Assembly (NCBI GenBank): GCA_028285035.1
Contig: JANQQF010000070.1
Location: forward strand, 135,011-199,010
DNA: 64,000 nt
Reading direction: 5' to 3'
Source of the DNA: Phycisphaerae bacterium
Lineage (GTDB): Bacteria; Chloroflexota; Anaerolineae; 4572-78; J111
Every line of letters begins with the position of its first letter. Positions within the stretch are counted from its first letter, which is position 1. Made by a program: the position numbers and the translations under genes. This document shows, one piece after another, positions 1 to 9,029 of the stretch. The notes beneath the pieces are model-generated. The model saw nothing but the letters and a program-made list of their open reading frames with translations, was not told the DNA's origin and searched no databases.

Positions 1-427
<427 letters not shown>

Positions 428-440
428 TTAATGAGATAAA

Positions 441-1403
441 TTAAGACAAATTTTCTAAATTCACGAGTTCATGGGTCATCAGATATTGAGCCGTAATGGC
501 TGTAGTCTGATGCCCCAATCGTTCGGAAACTAATGCCAAATCGTGTGTCTCAGCAAAGAGATGATCGGCGAAGGTACGACGGAGGGCTTGCGCTGAGACA
601 TTATCCAAGCCCGCCACTTTTGCGCAATCGCTGATAATTCGTTGGATCGTTCGATCCGAAATTGATTGCCCCTTTTGATTAAGAAACAAATGATCAATAT
701 CTGACACTTTTGGTCGAACCATCAGGTAATCACTCAACACTTGATAAATTGATTGATTGAGAGGCAGATATCGTTCCTTTGCTTTGTCTTGCCTATGCCC
801 GACCCGTAAACGTACCCCAGGGTTATCAAAAATCAAATCATCCATTCGTAAATTGACAATTTCACTCACCCGCAGACCGGTATGTAACAATAGTTGTAAA
901 ATAGCCACATCTCGCCGGACAAGACTGGCCCGCCGACCAGATTGAGCTGCCGCCATAAGTTTGTTCACGGCCTCGGTTGACAAGGGTTGCGAAACAACCT
1001 TTTGCTCTCCCTGCACTAAAGCGACACCAGCCATTGGGTCAAGTGACATCAAATCCCGCTCAAGAGCAAAGGCAAAAAACTTTCGTAAGGCCATCAGATG
1101 CCGGTTCACTGTTGATGTCGCTCGGCCTAGTTCTTGAGCCAAATAGTGTCGATAGGCCCGAATATGCTCCTGATTGACCGCCAACAACGAAAATTCCGTA
1201 TCAATCTCACACTGCCCCCAGCGTAAGAAGGTTCGTAAATCGGCTAAATAATTTACGATGGTTGAGGGAGACAACGCGACCTGCGTTAATGTCTCTTCAA
1301 ACATCACTAATACAACATCATCCTGTTTCTGATACATACTCACACTGTATGATTGGGTAGAGATAAGGGCGAATGAGTCATTCGCTGAATGGTGAAAATC
1401 CAT
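441..1403 (-). CDS. Tyrosine recombinase, XerC/XerD-like
   Basis: A 320-residue site-specific recombinase of the tyrosine family, the size of XerC/XerD. An N-terminal SAM-like core-binding domain (about residues 30-115) is followed by a catalytic domain (about 140-315). Visible catalytic residues are Arg178 in HTGLRVSEI, a lysine near 207-209, Arg275 in QALRRTF, His298 in ERLGHQ and the nucleophile Tyr307 in ITAQY. The histidine that normally opens the HxxR box is glutamine (Gln272). It lies between prfB and rpoC on the same strand. It could be a chromosome-dimer-resolving Xer protein or a recombinase left by an integrated element; no att sites or cargo are seen. The start is uncertain: no good ribosome-binding site precedes 1403, and an ATG at 1337 is an alternative. 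Confidence 0.85.
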   Translation of the reverse strand: MDFHHSANDSFALISTQSYSVSMYQKQDDVVLVMFEETLTQVALSPSTIVNYLADLRTFLRWGQCEIDTEFSLLAVNQEHIRAYRHYLAQELGRATSTVNRHLMALRKFFAFALERDLMSLDPMAGVALVQGEQKVVSQPLSTEAVNKLMAAAQSGRRASLVRRDVAILQLLLHTGLRVSEIVNLRMDDLIFDNPGVRLRVGHRQDKAKERYLPLNQSIYQVLSDYLMVRPKVSDIDHLFLNQKGQSISDRTIQRIISDCAKVAGLDNVSAQALRRTFADHLFAETHDLALVSERLGHQTTAITAQYLMTHELVNLENLS

Positions 1404-1435
1404 TCATCAAGAGGGGCAATTTATAGACAACAAAA

Positions 1436-1461
1436 TTGCGCCCCATAAATAATGGGCGCAA
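1436..1461 (-). terminator. GC-rich hairpin between prfB and the recombinase gene
   Basis: TTGCGCCCCAT and ATGGGCGCAA form a ten-pair stem with one bulged C and a short A/T loop. Read on the minus strand it is followed by TTTTGTTG, as an intrinsic terminator would be. On the plus strand it is followed by a T/A-rich tract. It lies inside the presumed 5' leader of the recombinase transcript, about 45 bases downstream of the promoter at 1512-1540, so it may act as an attenuator or end a short RNA. Confidence 0.55.
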
Positions 1462-1511
1462 CTTATTTTATTTTTGAGTATCTTATCTCGTGTTTTAGTT
1501 TATACGCAATA

Positions 1512-1540
1512 ATTATAATTTAGCCTAGAGAATATGTCAA
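1512..1540 (-). promoter_or_regulatory. Consensus sigma-70 promoter upstream of the recombinase gene
   Basis: Read on the minus strand, a perfect TTGACA (1535-1540) and a perfect TATAAT (1512-1517) are separated by 17 bases. Transcription would start near 1505, run through the hairpin at 1436-1461 and into the recombinase and rpoC genes. Confidence 0.75.
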
Positions 1541-1596
1541 GGTATTACCAATATTTTAGGATAAAGATCCTACTTGACAAACAAAAACCTTAATAT

Positions 1597-2701
1597 TTAG
1601 GTATTTTCACCAATTGTATGCCGCAAATAGGCTTGGATTAAATCATCCAAATCACCATCTAACACACCTTCGGCATTACCAATCTCGTGGTTGGTACGGT
1701 GATCCTTGACCATTTTGTAAGGATGCAACACGTAGGACCGAATTTGATTTCCCCAACCAGCCTCAACGTGTTGTCCTTTTAACCGAGCTTGCTCTTCCTC
1801 TTGTTTCTTGAGCTCCATATCATACAACCGACCCCGCAAAATACGCAAAGCCGTCTCACGATTTTGGAGCTGGCTCCGCTCATTTTGACAAGTTACCACG
1901 ATTCCTGTCGGAATATGACGCATGCGAATGGCAGTTGAGTTCTTTTGAACGTGCTGGCCACCCGCCCCACCAGATTTATAGACATCTACCTCAAGATCAT
2001 CAGGACTAATTTGAATATCAATATCGGTTGACAAATCGGGCACAGCTTCAACGAGGGCAAAAGAGGTGTGACGTCGATTAGACGAATCAAAGGGCGAAAT
2101 TCTTACTAACCGATGGACCCCTCGTTCAGCCTTCAGATAACCATAAGCATAATCGCCTGTAACAGACAATGTTACACTTTTTAAGCCCGCCTCTTCACCA
2201 TCGGTCTTGTCCACCAATTCAATTTTATAGCGATTGGACTCAGCCCAGCGAGAGTACATCCGCAACAACATCTCCGCCCAATCTTGGCTTTCGGTCCCAC
2301 CTGCTCCAGCGTGGATGGAAAGAAGGGTTCCTTCTTTATCGTGGGCACCAGATAAGACAAGCTGAAACTCCAATTTATCAAAGAGGGTACGAATATCATC
2401 AACATCAATACGAAGCTCTTCAACCATTGAGGCATCTTCTTCAGCCTCAATCATCTCAGCCAGTTCCAAGGCATCTTTTACACGCTGGGAAATTCCTTGC
2501 CAAGTTTCAACTTCATTTCGTAATTCTGACAACTGCTGCATTTTAGCCTGAGCTTTACGTTGGTCATTCCAAAAATCACTTTGACCTGACTCAGCCTCTA
2601 GGCCTTGAATCTGTTTTTCTTTTCCAGCAATGTCAAAGACGCACCAAGTTTATACCGATACGCTCATCAAGATCGGTAAGTTGGGCAATTAAATCATCCA
2701 T
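1597..2701 (-). CDS. prfB: Peptide chain release factor 2, with programmed +1 frameshift
   Basis: RF2 recognises UGA and UAA stop codons and triggers peptide release on the ribosome. The main frame (1597-2634) carries the GGQ motif in GGAGGQHVQKNST and the RF2-specific SPF anticodon-like tripeptide in RISPFDSSNRRHTSF. A zero-frame leader starts at the ATG at 2701 (preceded by GAGGAT), encodes MDDLIAQLTDLDERIGINLVRL and ends at an in-frame TGA at 2633-2635. Skipping the T at 2635 reads GAC and continues in the main frame. The product is join(1597..2634, 2636..2701) on the minus strand, 367 residues, the normal RF2 length. The TGA therefore lets RF2 control its own synthesis. Without the frameshift the protein would lack its N-terminus. 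Confidence 0.96.
2632..2638 (-). promoter_or_regulatory. prfB programmed +1 frameshift site (CTTTGAC)
   Basis: The heptamer CTT TGA C at codons 22-23 is the canonical prfB slippery site. The Shine-Dalgarno-like stimulator normally lying three bases upstream is weak here (TTGGTG instead of AGGGGG). Confidence 0.92.
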
Positions 2702-2748
2702 AAATATCCTCGTTTTATGATAAACTTAAGAGATTAATCCAAACGGGA

Positions 2749-2778
2749 AGTATACCACAAGCTGATCCAAGAAGCCAA
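2749..2778 (-). promoter_or_regulatory. Possible prfB promoter
   Basis: On the minus strand TTGGCT (2773-2778) and TATACT (2749-2754) are separated by 18 bases, about 50 bases upstream of the prfB start. The -35 matches at four of six positions, so this is only a candidate. Confidence 0.4.
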
Positions 2779-2927
2779 GCAATCGTTTTATAAATTCCAA
2801 GTTCATCATTACGTCCATAATGGCTATAGACTTTCCAGTCCTGATCTGATATGTTACAATGTATTCAGGTAATTCCCCAACATTACCTCTCGTGTTGCTT
2901 GAATAATCAATCATAATCAAGGAAACT

Positions 2928-3557
2928 ATGACCGGATCTAGGCCAAATTCACGTGATACAATACTTCAAATTATCCAATCCGCCCGCAATCAGGGCCAAC
3001 CTGCCGATTTGCGGCGAACGAGTCTCACCCATATTGATTTAAGTCGAGCCAACCTTAAAGGTGTCAATTTAGGTGAGGCTGACCTCCATCAAGCCGATTT
3101 ACATGAAGCCAACTTACGAGATACCAATCTAATTTTCGCAAAATTGATGCAGGCCAATTTAATTGGAGCGACGCTTCGTGGGGCAAATTTGGTTTTTGCC
3201 AATTTACGTCTGGCAAATCTTAGCAGGGCTGACCTTAATGGGACAAACTTAAGTGCAAGCGATTTAGCTGGGGCTAGCTTCAAGGAGGCCGACCTGACAA
3301 ACGCTAATTTAAGCGAGGCCAACTTGGATGAAGCGGAATTACAGGGGGCTAATCTTTTTGGAGCCAACCTTCACGACGCCAACCTCAATGAGGCCGATTT
3401 ATCCAATACCGATTTACGAGAGGCAAATTTAGAATTTGCTAATCTAACTGACACAAAATTGCAAGGGGCTTTGTACGACAAAAAGACCAAATGGGATGCT
3501 GATTTTAACCCCAAAAAAGCTGGCGCAAAGCGTGAGAAACGATGGGTTTTCTTTTAA
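2928..3557 (+). CDS. Pentapeptide-repeat protein
   Basis: A 209-residue protein made almost entirely of A(D/N)LxX pentapeptide repeats from about residue 30 to 185 (for example ANLSEANLDEAELQGANLFG). These fold into a right-handed quadrilateral beta-helix. It closes with LYDKKTKWDADFNPKKAGA, a tail shared by many pentapeptide proteins of filamentous bacteria. There is no signal peptide or membrane segment, so it is probably cytoplasmic. Known relatives such as MfpA/Qnr mimic DNA and protect gyrase, but most have no assigned role and nothing here indicates one. AAGGAAAC precedes the ATG. It is transcribed divergently from prfB and converges on the YfhO-like gene, whose stop lies eight bases away. 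Confidence 0.9.
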   Translation: MTGSRPNSRDTILQIIQSARNQGQPADLRRTSLTHIDLSRANLKGVNLGEADLHQADLHEANLRDTNLIFAKLMQANLIGATLRGANLVFANLRLANLSRADLNGTNLSASDLAGASFKEADLTNANLSEANLDEAELQGANLFGANLHDANLNEADLSNTDLREANLEFANLTDTKLQGALYDKKTKWDADFNPKKAGAKREKRWVFF

Positions 3558-3565
3558 GCCTAGCC

Positions 3566-6535
3566 TCACCAACCCCGCCATCCCGTTAAGGCAAGTCCAA
3601 AAAAAACCACAATCATCGCCCCAATCATAATCACCTGACCCAGTTGCACCGACTGCGGCTCATAGCTAAATACCACCTGATGTTCCCCCGCCGGAAGCTG
3701 AATGGCTCGAAAATTCAAATTTGCCTTAAAAATTTGGGTAGGTTGACCATCAACTGTCGCGATCCAGCCAGGATAGTAGGTATCGGTCAAGATCAACCAC
3801 CCCTGTTCCTCCAGACTAACTGACAACTCCACTCGTTCCGGCTGATAGGAGGTAATACTTACCTGATCCGACGGTGATTCCGCCGCTTCATTGTCGAAGA
3901 TTGATTGTATCCCACCCTCTTTGATCAACACGAGTTGATTATCAATCTGAAAGCCTTCGTCCCGCATAATTTCCACAGCTTGTTTCTCATCGTCAACCAA
4001 TATTGCTTGATGTGCCAGATAAGCACGAGGCAAGGTGGCCACATTCTCATAAATTTTAACGTCCCCGGAATGGACCTGTTGATAATCCCCTAACGTTGAA
4101 ATAAGCACCGACTGGCTGGTCGTCGTTGGCTGGTGAATGAGGCTAATCCCACGTAGAACAAAAACGCCCTCATCTAAAAGGGACTCCACTGAAATTTCAA
4201 TGACTTGCTCTTTTTGTGATAGCGGATGAATCGAAACATAGTCGACACCTTCTGTGCCGTATGGCCAAGGAACCCCAATCGTTGCTTGGGGGTGGGATAT
4301 ATCCGCAGTGTAGGCCCCTTCCGCGGTATCCTGTCCAGCCAGTAAGGTGATGGTTTGTACCTTACCGCTTTCATAGACAAGAGTGATCAAGGCCACTGGA
4401 TGATTCTCGGGCAATGTGTGACCGTTTTCAATGTGGGAAACAAAACCTGCTGCGGTTGCTGAAAATTCAGGGATAGTTTGGGCGATAACCTTTTGTTTTG
4501 GGTTGAGATTAGCAGGAAATTGTAGATCGTAGAAAATTCCGTCAATCCAAGCATCAAAAACTTTATCGGTTATGATCCAACGGGTATTTAACAATGAGAG
4601 CAATCTTCCAGGGGGGACAAATTGCAGCTTCTCACGCAATCGGCCATCCATAGAAAGGTCATCTTCTGAAGGAAGTAACAATTTCTGTAGCGTCAAAAAT
4701 TGATTAAGTGGAAGAATGCCCCCATCATACCCATCAACACTGTGTAAGCCGTAGACCAAGGGCAAATTAAAGAAGAGAACTTCTTTTTGCTTTGTGGCTA
4801 CGGTCAGATCATACACAGCCTCGGGATCAAGCTGATCGCCAAATATACGCTCAAGATCACCGGCATCACCGGGATCGTAGGCAATGCCAGACAAACTTAA
4901 GAATCGATCAGGGGGTTGCCCCATATCAGAATGTGGCGGATCAGCCGCCAACAAAAACGCCGTGGCGTTACGCATCGAGTGATAGGCCTGAGGCGCGGTA
5001 GGGTGATTGTAATTGAGTGTTTGCGCAGCAAAAAACAATTCCATCAAAAGCAATAATACGAACAATAGGGGAATGGCCTTGCTTCTAAGTGAAGATCTAA
5101 AGTGAAAGCTGAGCAGAGCAATGGCTACAAGAAATAATCCGGCCCACAATAACATCGTTGAGAGCGGTGGGGTATGCCAAGCTAGTAATAGGACAAAAGC
5201 GAGTAAAGGGGCACCGATAAAGAGAAAAGACCGACTCCAGCGCTCTCTAAGCCACTGCCAAATTCCCCCCAACTTTTTAGCAAATTCCGTCTGAAATAAG
5301 ACATCAAAACCGAAACCACCTAGAGCAGCTGCCCCAAACGCATATAACAGCAGCCAACGGGCTGGTACACGAAATAAATCAAAGCCTGGAGCGAATTTAT
5401 ATAGAATGAGGTAGAGTGGTCCCGTGTACAGCCCAAAGCTCAGGATCAAACCACACCCTGCAATAAACACAAATCGACGAGCTGTCGGCTGCCCAATCGA
5501 GCTTAGTCCTCCCAAAATTACTAGCAATCCACCGCTAATGCCAAGATAGGCCACCCATTCACTAAAAGCTTCACTCCAAACGGTCGTTAGATCAACGTTG
5601 TAGGGCGGAAGAAGGGTATAGTGGAGGGTTGTGGGTGGCAAACTAAATGAAACAACCTCTTGAAACGTTAAACCGCCACTTCGAATGGACCGTTCGGATA
5701 ACTCAGCCGTTGGCAAGATTTGCATCGCAGCCAAGGCAATGGCCAAACCAGAAATCACAACTAGTGGACCAAGGTGTTGTAGAAAAAATCGAAAAAACTT
5801 TAGGGAAATATAGAATTTTAGCAGGTCTAGACTCTGTCGAAAATTCTGAAGTAAGTTACTACTAAACTCCCAGTTAAACTGCTGTTTGTAAAACCACTCA
5901 CTTACCACAAACCAGAGCGCATAAAGCCCCAAGCCAAACAAAGAGATAAAGGTCGTTTGGGCATGACCAGCGAGCAGACTCAAAGCTACGATCACCGCCA
6001 GCCATAGAAACCAGAACCAACGTCGTTGATAGCGTCGCTGTACCCCGAAATCATATAACATTACCAACAACGGCAGCCACGCTGCTGCATTCAATTGGTT
6101 GACGTGCTCAACCTGCGCCCCCAAATAACCGCCCATTGCAAAGAGAATCGCTGCAATCATTGACCCGCCCCATTTGAGCTTCAGGGTGTTTTGGGCCAAA
6201 AGAAACATCAAAAATCCAGCCAAGGCAATATGCAGTCCGATTGACCAAGCCACCTGCTTCGGCGCACTCAGCCAAATCAAAGGCCAATTTAGAGGATAAA
6301 GGACGCCGACTTGGCTATTGGCGAGAAGAGGGGCGCCCATAAACAAATGGGGATTCCATAAGGGGAGCCGCCCCTGACGCAAGGCCTCAGCCGCATAGGC
6401 TTTGTAAGGATAAAAATATAAAAACGTATCGACCCCAACTAGAATTAGGTTAGTCAGCAGGATTTTCCAAAAGAACAGCAGGGTTAGAAAGACGAGGGTA
6501 ATAAGGGCCAGTAGGTGTAATTGAAGTCGTGACAT
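3566..6535 (-). CDS. YfhO-like polytopic membrane protein
   Basis: A 989-residue membrane protein. The N-terminal half has many hydrophobic helices (first at residues 5-30) with a GT-C-like arrangement, including SQVGVLYPLNW and the loop LPLWNPHLFMGAPLLAN. The soluble C-terminal part contains LTDTYYPGWIATVDGQPT, the signature of the YfhO family, followed by a last membrane helix. Characterised Gram-positive YfhO proteins take part in glycosylating cell-wall polymers; substrate and partner here are unknown. The start lies two bases after the stop of the GT39-like gene on the same strand, so the two are very probably co-transcribed and may act together in envelope glycan modification. Confidence 0.85.
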   Translation of the reverse strand: MSRLQLHLLALITLVFLTLLFFWKILLTNLILVGVDTFLYFYPYKAYAAEALRQGRLPLWNPHLFMGAPLLANSQVGVLYPLNWPLIWLSAPKQVAWSIGLHIALAGFLMFLLAQNTLKLKWGGSMIAAILFAMGGYLGAQVEHVNQLNAAAWLPLLVMLYDFGVQRRYQRRWFWFLWLAVIVALSLLAGHAQTTFISLFGLGLYALWFVVSEWFYKQQFNWEFSSNLLQNFRQSLDLLKFYISLKFFRFFLQHLGPLVVISGLAIALAAMQILPTAELSERSIRSGGLTFQEVVSFSLPPTTLHYTLLPPYNVDLTTVWSEAFSEWVAYLGISGGLLVILGGLSSIGQPTARRFVFIAGCGLILSFGLYTGPLYLILYKFAPGFDLFRVPARWLLLYAFGAAALGGFGFDVLFQTEFAKKLGGIWQWLRERWSRSFLFIGAPLLAFVLLLAWHTPPLSTMLLWAGLFLVAIALLSFHFRSSLRSKAIPLLFVLLLLMELFFAAQTLNYNHPTAPQAYHSMRNATAFLLAADPPHSDMGQPPDRFLSLSGIAYDPGDAGDLERIFGDQLDPEAVYDLTVATKQKEVLFFNLPLVYGLHSVDGYDGGILPLNQFLTLQKLLLPSEDDLSMDGRLREKLQFVPPGRLLSLLNTRWIITDKVFDAWIDGIFYDLQFPANLNPKQKVIAQTIPEFSATAAGFVSHIENGHTLPENHPVALITLVYESGKVQTITLLAGQDTAEGAYTADISHPQATIGVPWPYGTEGVDYVSIHPLSQKEQVIEISVESLLDEGVFVLRGISLIHQPTTTSQSVLISTLGDYQQVHSGDVKIYENVATLPRAYLAHQAILVDDEKQAVEIMRDEGFQIDNQLVLIKEGGIQSIFDNEAAESPSDQVSITSYQPERVELSVSLEEQGWLILTDTYYPGWIATVDGQPTQIFKANLNFRAIQLPAGEHQVVFSYEPQSVQLGQVIMIGAMIVVFFGLALTGWRGW

Positions 6536-6537
6536 AA

Positions 6538-8127
6538 TTAGGGTTTGTCCTCCCCTTCAATTCGGTACAAGGTAATCGTTGGCTGCCCAGTTGGATGGTA
6601 GGCCCGATTAACAGGGACCAAATGCAGTCCTACCTCAGCCAACGCCAGCCGAGCTTCTGTTTCCGAGCGCCACGCAGGAAAGGCAATAAAGTGACCTGAT
6701 TGCGCTTTGTTCGCCAGCATTTGGGCGGATGTCCAATGCTGTAAATCATAGGGATAGTCGGCCAAATAAAAACGCCAATGGGTGCCTAGCCATCGATGAT
6801 AGAGTGTGTTATTCGCCCCAGCCTGCCCTTGCAAATACGCGACCGTTTGATCGAGGCCATTGAGGGCTGCACTATTACTCCCCAGCGGATAGCGACCATT
6901 GACTGTGTCTTGAATTGAATTTGGCAGGGTGAACAGTAACAAAATGGCGATTGACAGGGAGGCCACAGTGAGCACAACTTTGTTAGACCACAAACGCTGC
7001 AATCGCGCCCAAGGCAACCATAGAATTCTGGCGAAAAGCAAGGCAATCAGCGGAATCAAGCCTAATAAGTAGCGGTCCCATACTTGAAATGAAAAAATTA
7101 TATGTCCTCCGACAAACAGAATGATGAACAATGTCAAAATCCAATCAAATCGTAAATGGTGCCAGCGAAAGACTTCATTCGGTCTAACCCACCTTTGAAA
7201 AAATAGTAAGAGTGGGATTCCGACTAAAAAAATCCAGTTTAAGACTGAGGATGCTAAGCCATACTTCAACAGTTCAATGAATTCTGTTCCTCGTACAAAC
7301 AAATCACCTTGAGCGGCTGAAAGTCCACCATAATTAACCAGACTCATTTGCCAATACCCCGGTGATTGTTGTCGCGCCCCATCCCAGGCAAATGTAAGGG
7401 CAACCACCAGACCAGCCATCAAACCCAAATAAACCGTAGGGGTTAGACGATCTGATACCGATCTGGCCTCAAACTTTGGACTAAATTGAAGCAGAGCAAA
7501 CAAAAGCGGGGCGAAAAATACCCCTTGTTGCTTGGTAGCAATCGCAAGTCCCAGAGCCAAACCCGTCAACATTGGCCGTCCACCAATCGCCGCCACACAA
7601 CCAGCCAAAATGAATGCAACCAACAAGGGATCGGTCAGGGCTGTGGGGGCAAAAAGGATGGTAAAGGGTGACAAAGCGATTAAACAGGCTGCGGTTAGCC
7701 CCACAACCATCCCATACATTTTTTTGCCCAGATTATAGGTCAAAATCACAATTAACACCGAGGCCAGCAATGAGGGAACCCGAGCCGCACTTTCAGTGAC
7801 CCCCAGCAAAATCATTGAGCCAGCCACCACGTAGAGAAACAGAGGTGGCTTATCAATCGGCACTTCTGTCAACCAAACATTCTCACCCGTCGCAATAAAG
7901 CGTGCCCACGTTGCATACAGCGCCTCGTCATGATGAAATCGCTGGACCACCAACGCATTTAGTGACAAAATCAACATGAATACAATCGCTGCCCCTACTG
8001 TGATATTAACCCAAAACGATTGATTTTGACCGTTCAGCTTGTTTCTTACGCTCTGATGTGCCTCTATCACCTGACCTGTCTCCCAACAAAACCGGGCTAT
8101 TCTACCACTAACTTTGCCATTCGTCAT
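6538..8127 (-). CDS. GT39-family (PMT/ArnT-like) glycosyltransferase, membrane protein
   Basis: 529 residues with about eleven membrane helices. The first periplasmic loop carries the acidic pair of GT-C enzymes, Asp67-Glu68 in RFHHDEALYATWARF, then IDKPPLFLYVVAG (about 93-105), both typical of protein-mannosyltransferase/ArnT relatives that transfer sugars from polyprenyl-phosphate donors outside the membrane. Acceptor and sugar are not inferable. It is the first gene of a two-gene unit with the YfhO-like gene. The N-terminus has about 35 residues ahead of the first helix, and GGTGAGG lies about nine bases upstream of the chosen ATG. An overlapping out-of-frame ATG a few bases upstream is ignored. 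Confidence 0.85.
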   Translation of the reverse strand: MTNGKVSGRIARFCWETGQVIEAHQSVRNKLNGQNQSFWVNITVGAAIVFMLILSLNALVVQRFHHDEALYATWARFIATGENVWLTEVPIDKPPLFLYVVAGSMILLGVTESAARVPSLLASVLIVILTYNLGKKMYGMVVGLTAACLIALSPFTILFAPTALTDPLLVAFILAGCVAAIGGRPMLTGLALGLAIATKQQGVFFAPLLFALLQFSPKFEARSVSDRLTPTVYLGLMAGLVVALTFAWDGARQQSPGYWQMSLVNYGGLSAAQGDLFVRGTEFIELLKYGLASSVLNWIFLVGIPLLLFFQRWVRPNEVFRWHHLRFDWILTLFIILFVGGHIIFSFQVWDRYLLGLIPLIALLFARILWLPWARLQRLWSNKVVLTVASLSIAILLLFTLPNSIQDTVNGRYPLGSNSAALNGLDQTVAYLQGQAGANNTLYHRWLGTHWRFYLADYPYDLQHWTSAQMLANKAQSGHFIAFPAWRSETEARLALAEVGLHLVPVNRAYHPTGQPTITLYRIEGEDKP

Positions 8128-8203
8128 TTGTCATGGCCTCACCTTTATCGCTGTTCTTAACCCACCCAACTATTTCTATCTACCCCCCACGGCCTTGTCC
8201 GCA

Positions 8204-8231
8204 TTGACAAGTCAATTGATTTTTCTATACT
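8204..8231 (+). promoter_or_regulatory. Sigma-70 promoter for the CYTH gene
   Basis: TTGACA (8204-8209) and TATACT (8226-8231) are separated by 16 bases, 35 bases upstream of the start of the CYTH-domain gene. Confidence 0.7.
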
Positions 8232-8265
8232 TTTATGTGACATAAGACAACAACAGAGGGAATTG

Positions 8266-8859
8266 ATGACCTACGAAGTTGAAATTAAAGCGCGTGTTCG
8301 CGATCCTAATCATCTTGAAGCGCGTGCGGCCAAATTAGGAATCTATTTAAAGGAAAGTATAAAAGAAGATATTTACTTTCGGCCTGTTGGTGAAACCAAT
8401 CCAGCGCCTGATACACGCTACCGACTACGTCGAGAGAATGAAACGGCAATCGTAACCTTTAAGCAAAAACAGGTTGTTGATGGCTTTATCGTTAGTGATG
8501 AGGTGGAGTTCTCAGTTGATGATCTCAGAGCTTTTTTTCGGTTTACTCATTTTATCGGATTTGAGCCATTTGTCGTCAAACACAAACAATCGCGAGTCTA
8601 TCAAGTCGGTCGGACCCATATCGAGCTGAACAACGTCAAACATTTGGGCTATTTCACAGAAATTGAAATCTTATGTGAGCAAGAGGAGGACATACCAGCC
8701 GCCAGAGATGAAATTATGGCGCTGCTACCTGAACTAACTTTGACGGAGGCTGATTTAGTTGAAGAGAGTTACATTGTCATGATACAGCAAGCCTATCCAG
8801 TTCAATATCGCTACGTAGCAAACGAAAATTCGGACTGGCCATTCGAAGAGGTTGGGTGA
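8266..8859 (+). CDS. CYTH-domain protein (CyaB/ThTPase-like)
   Basis: A 197-residue single-domain protein of the CYTH superfamily (class IV adenylate cyclase, thiamine triphosphatase, inorganic triphosphatase). The diagnostic ExExK motif is at the N-terminus (YEVEIKAR), followed by the basic and acidic strand residues expected in the triphosphate tunnel: RYRLRRE, VTFKQKQ, SRVYQVGRTHIELNNV and YFTEIEI. It would hydrolyse or cyclise a triphosphate using magnesium or manganese; the substrate cannot be read from sequence. The ATG at 8266 is five bases after AGAGGG. A TTG directly before it is too close to that site. It has its own promoter and stands apart from neighbours. Confidence 0.85.
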   Translation: MTYEVEIKARVRDPNHLEARAAKLGIYLKESIKEDIYFRPVGETNPAPDTRYRLRRENETAIVTFKQKQVVDGFIVSDEVEFSVDDLRAFFRFTHFIGFEPFVVKHKQSRVYQVGRTHIELNNVKHLGYFTEIEILCEQEEDIPAARDEIMALLPELTLTEADLVEESYIVMIQQAYPVQYRYVANENSDWPFEEVG

Positions 8860-9029
8860 AGGAGTCGAAATTAGCCGGCATCCAAGATACGATGAGCTTA
8901 AAAAATGTAGGTTCGACAAGTCTACTAAGGTCAAATTAACTTAATCGTTACACAATACATTTTGCCAGATAAAATTTAGTCGACTTGAAATAATAGCCCA
9001 ACAGATAAACCGAGATACCAGAGGTGACT

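Noticed and set aside
2726..2920. 64-codon minus-strand frame upstream of prfB
   Set aside because: No ribosome-binding site, no recognisable sequence, and it covers the presumed prfB promoter.
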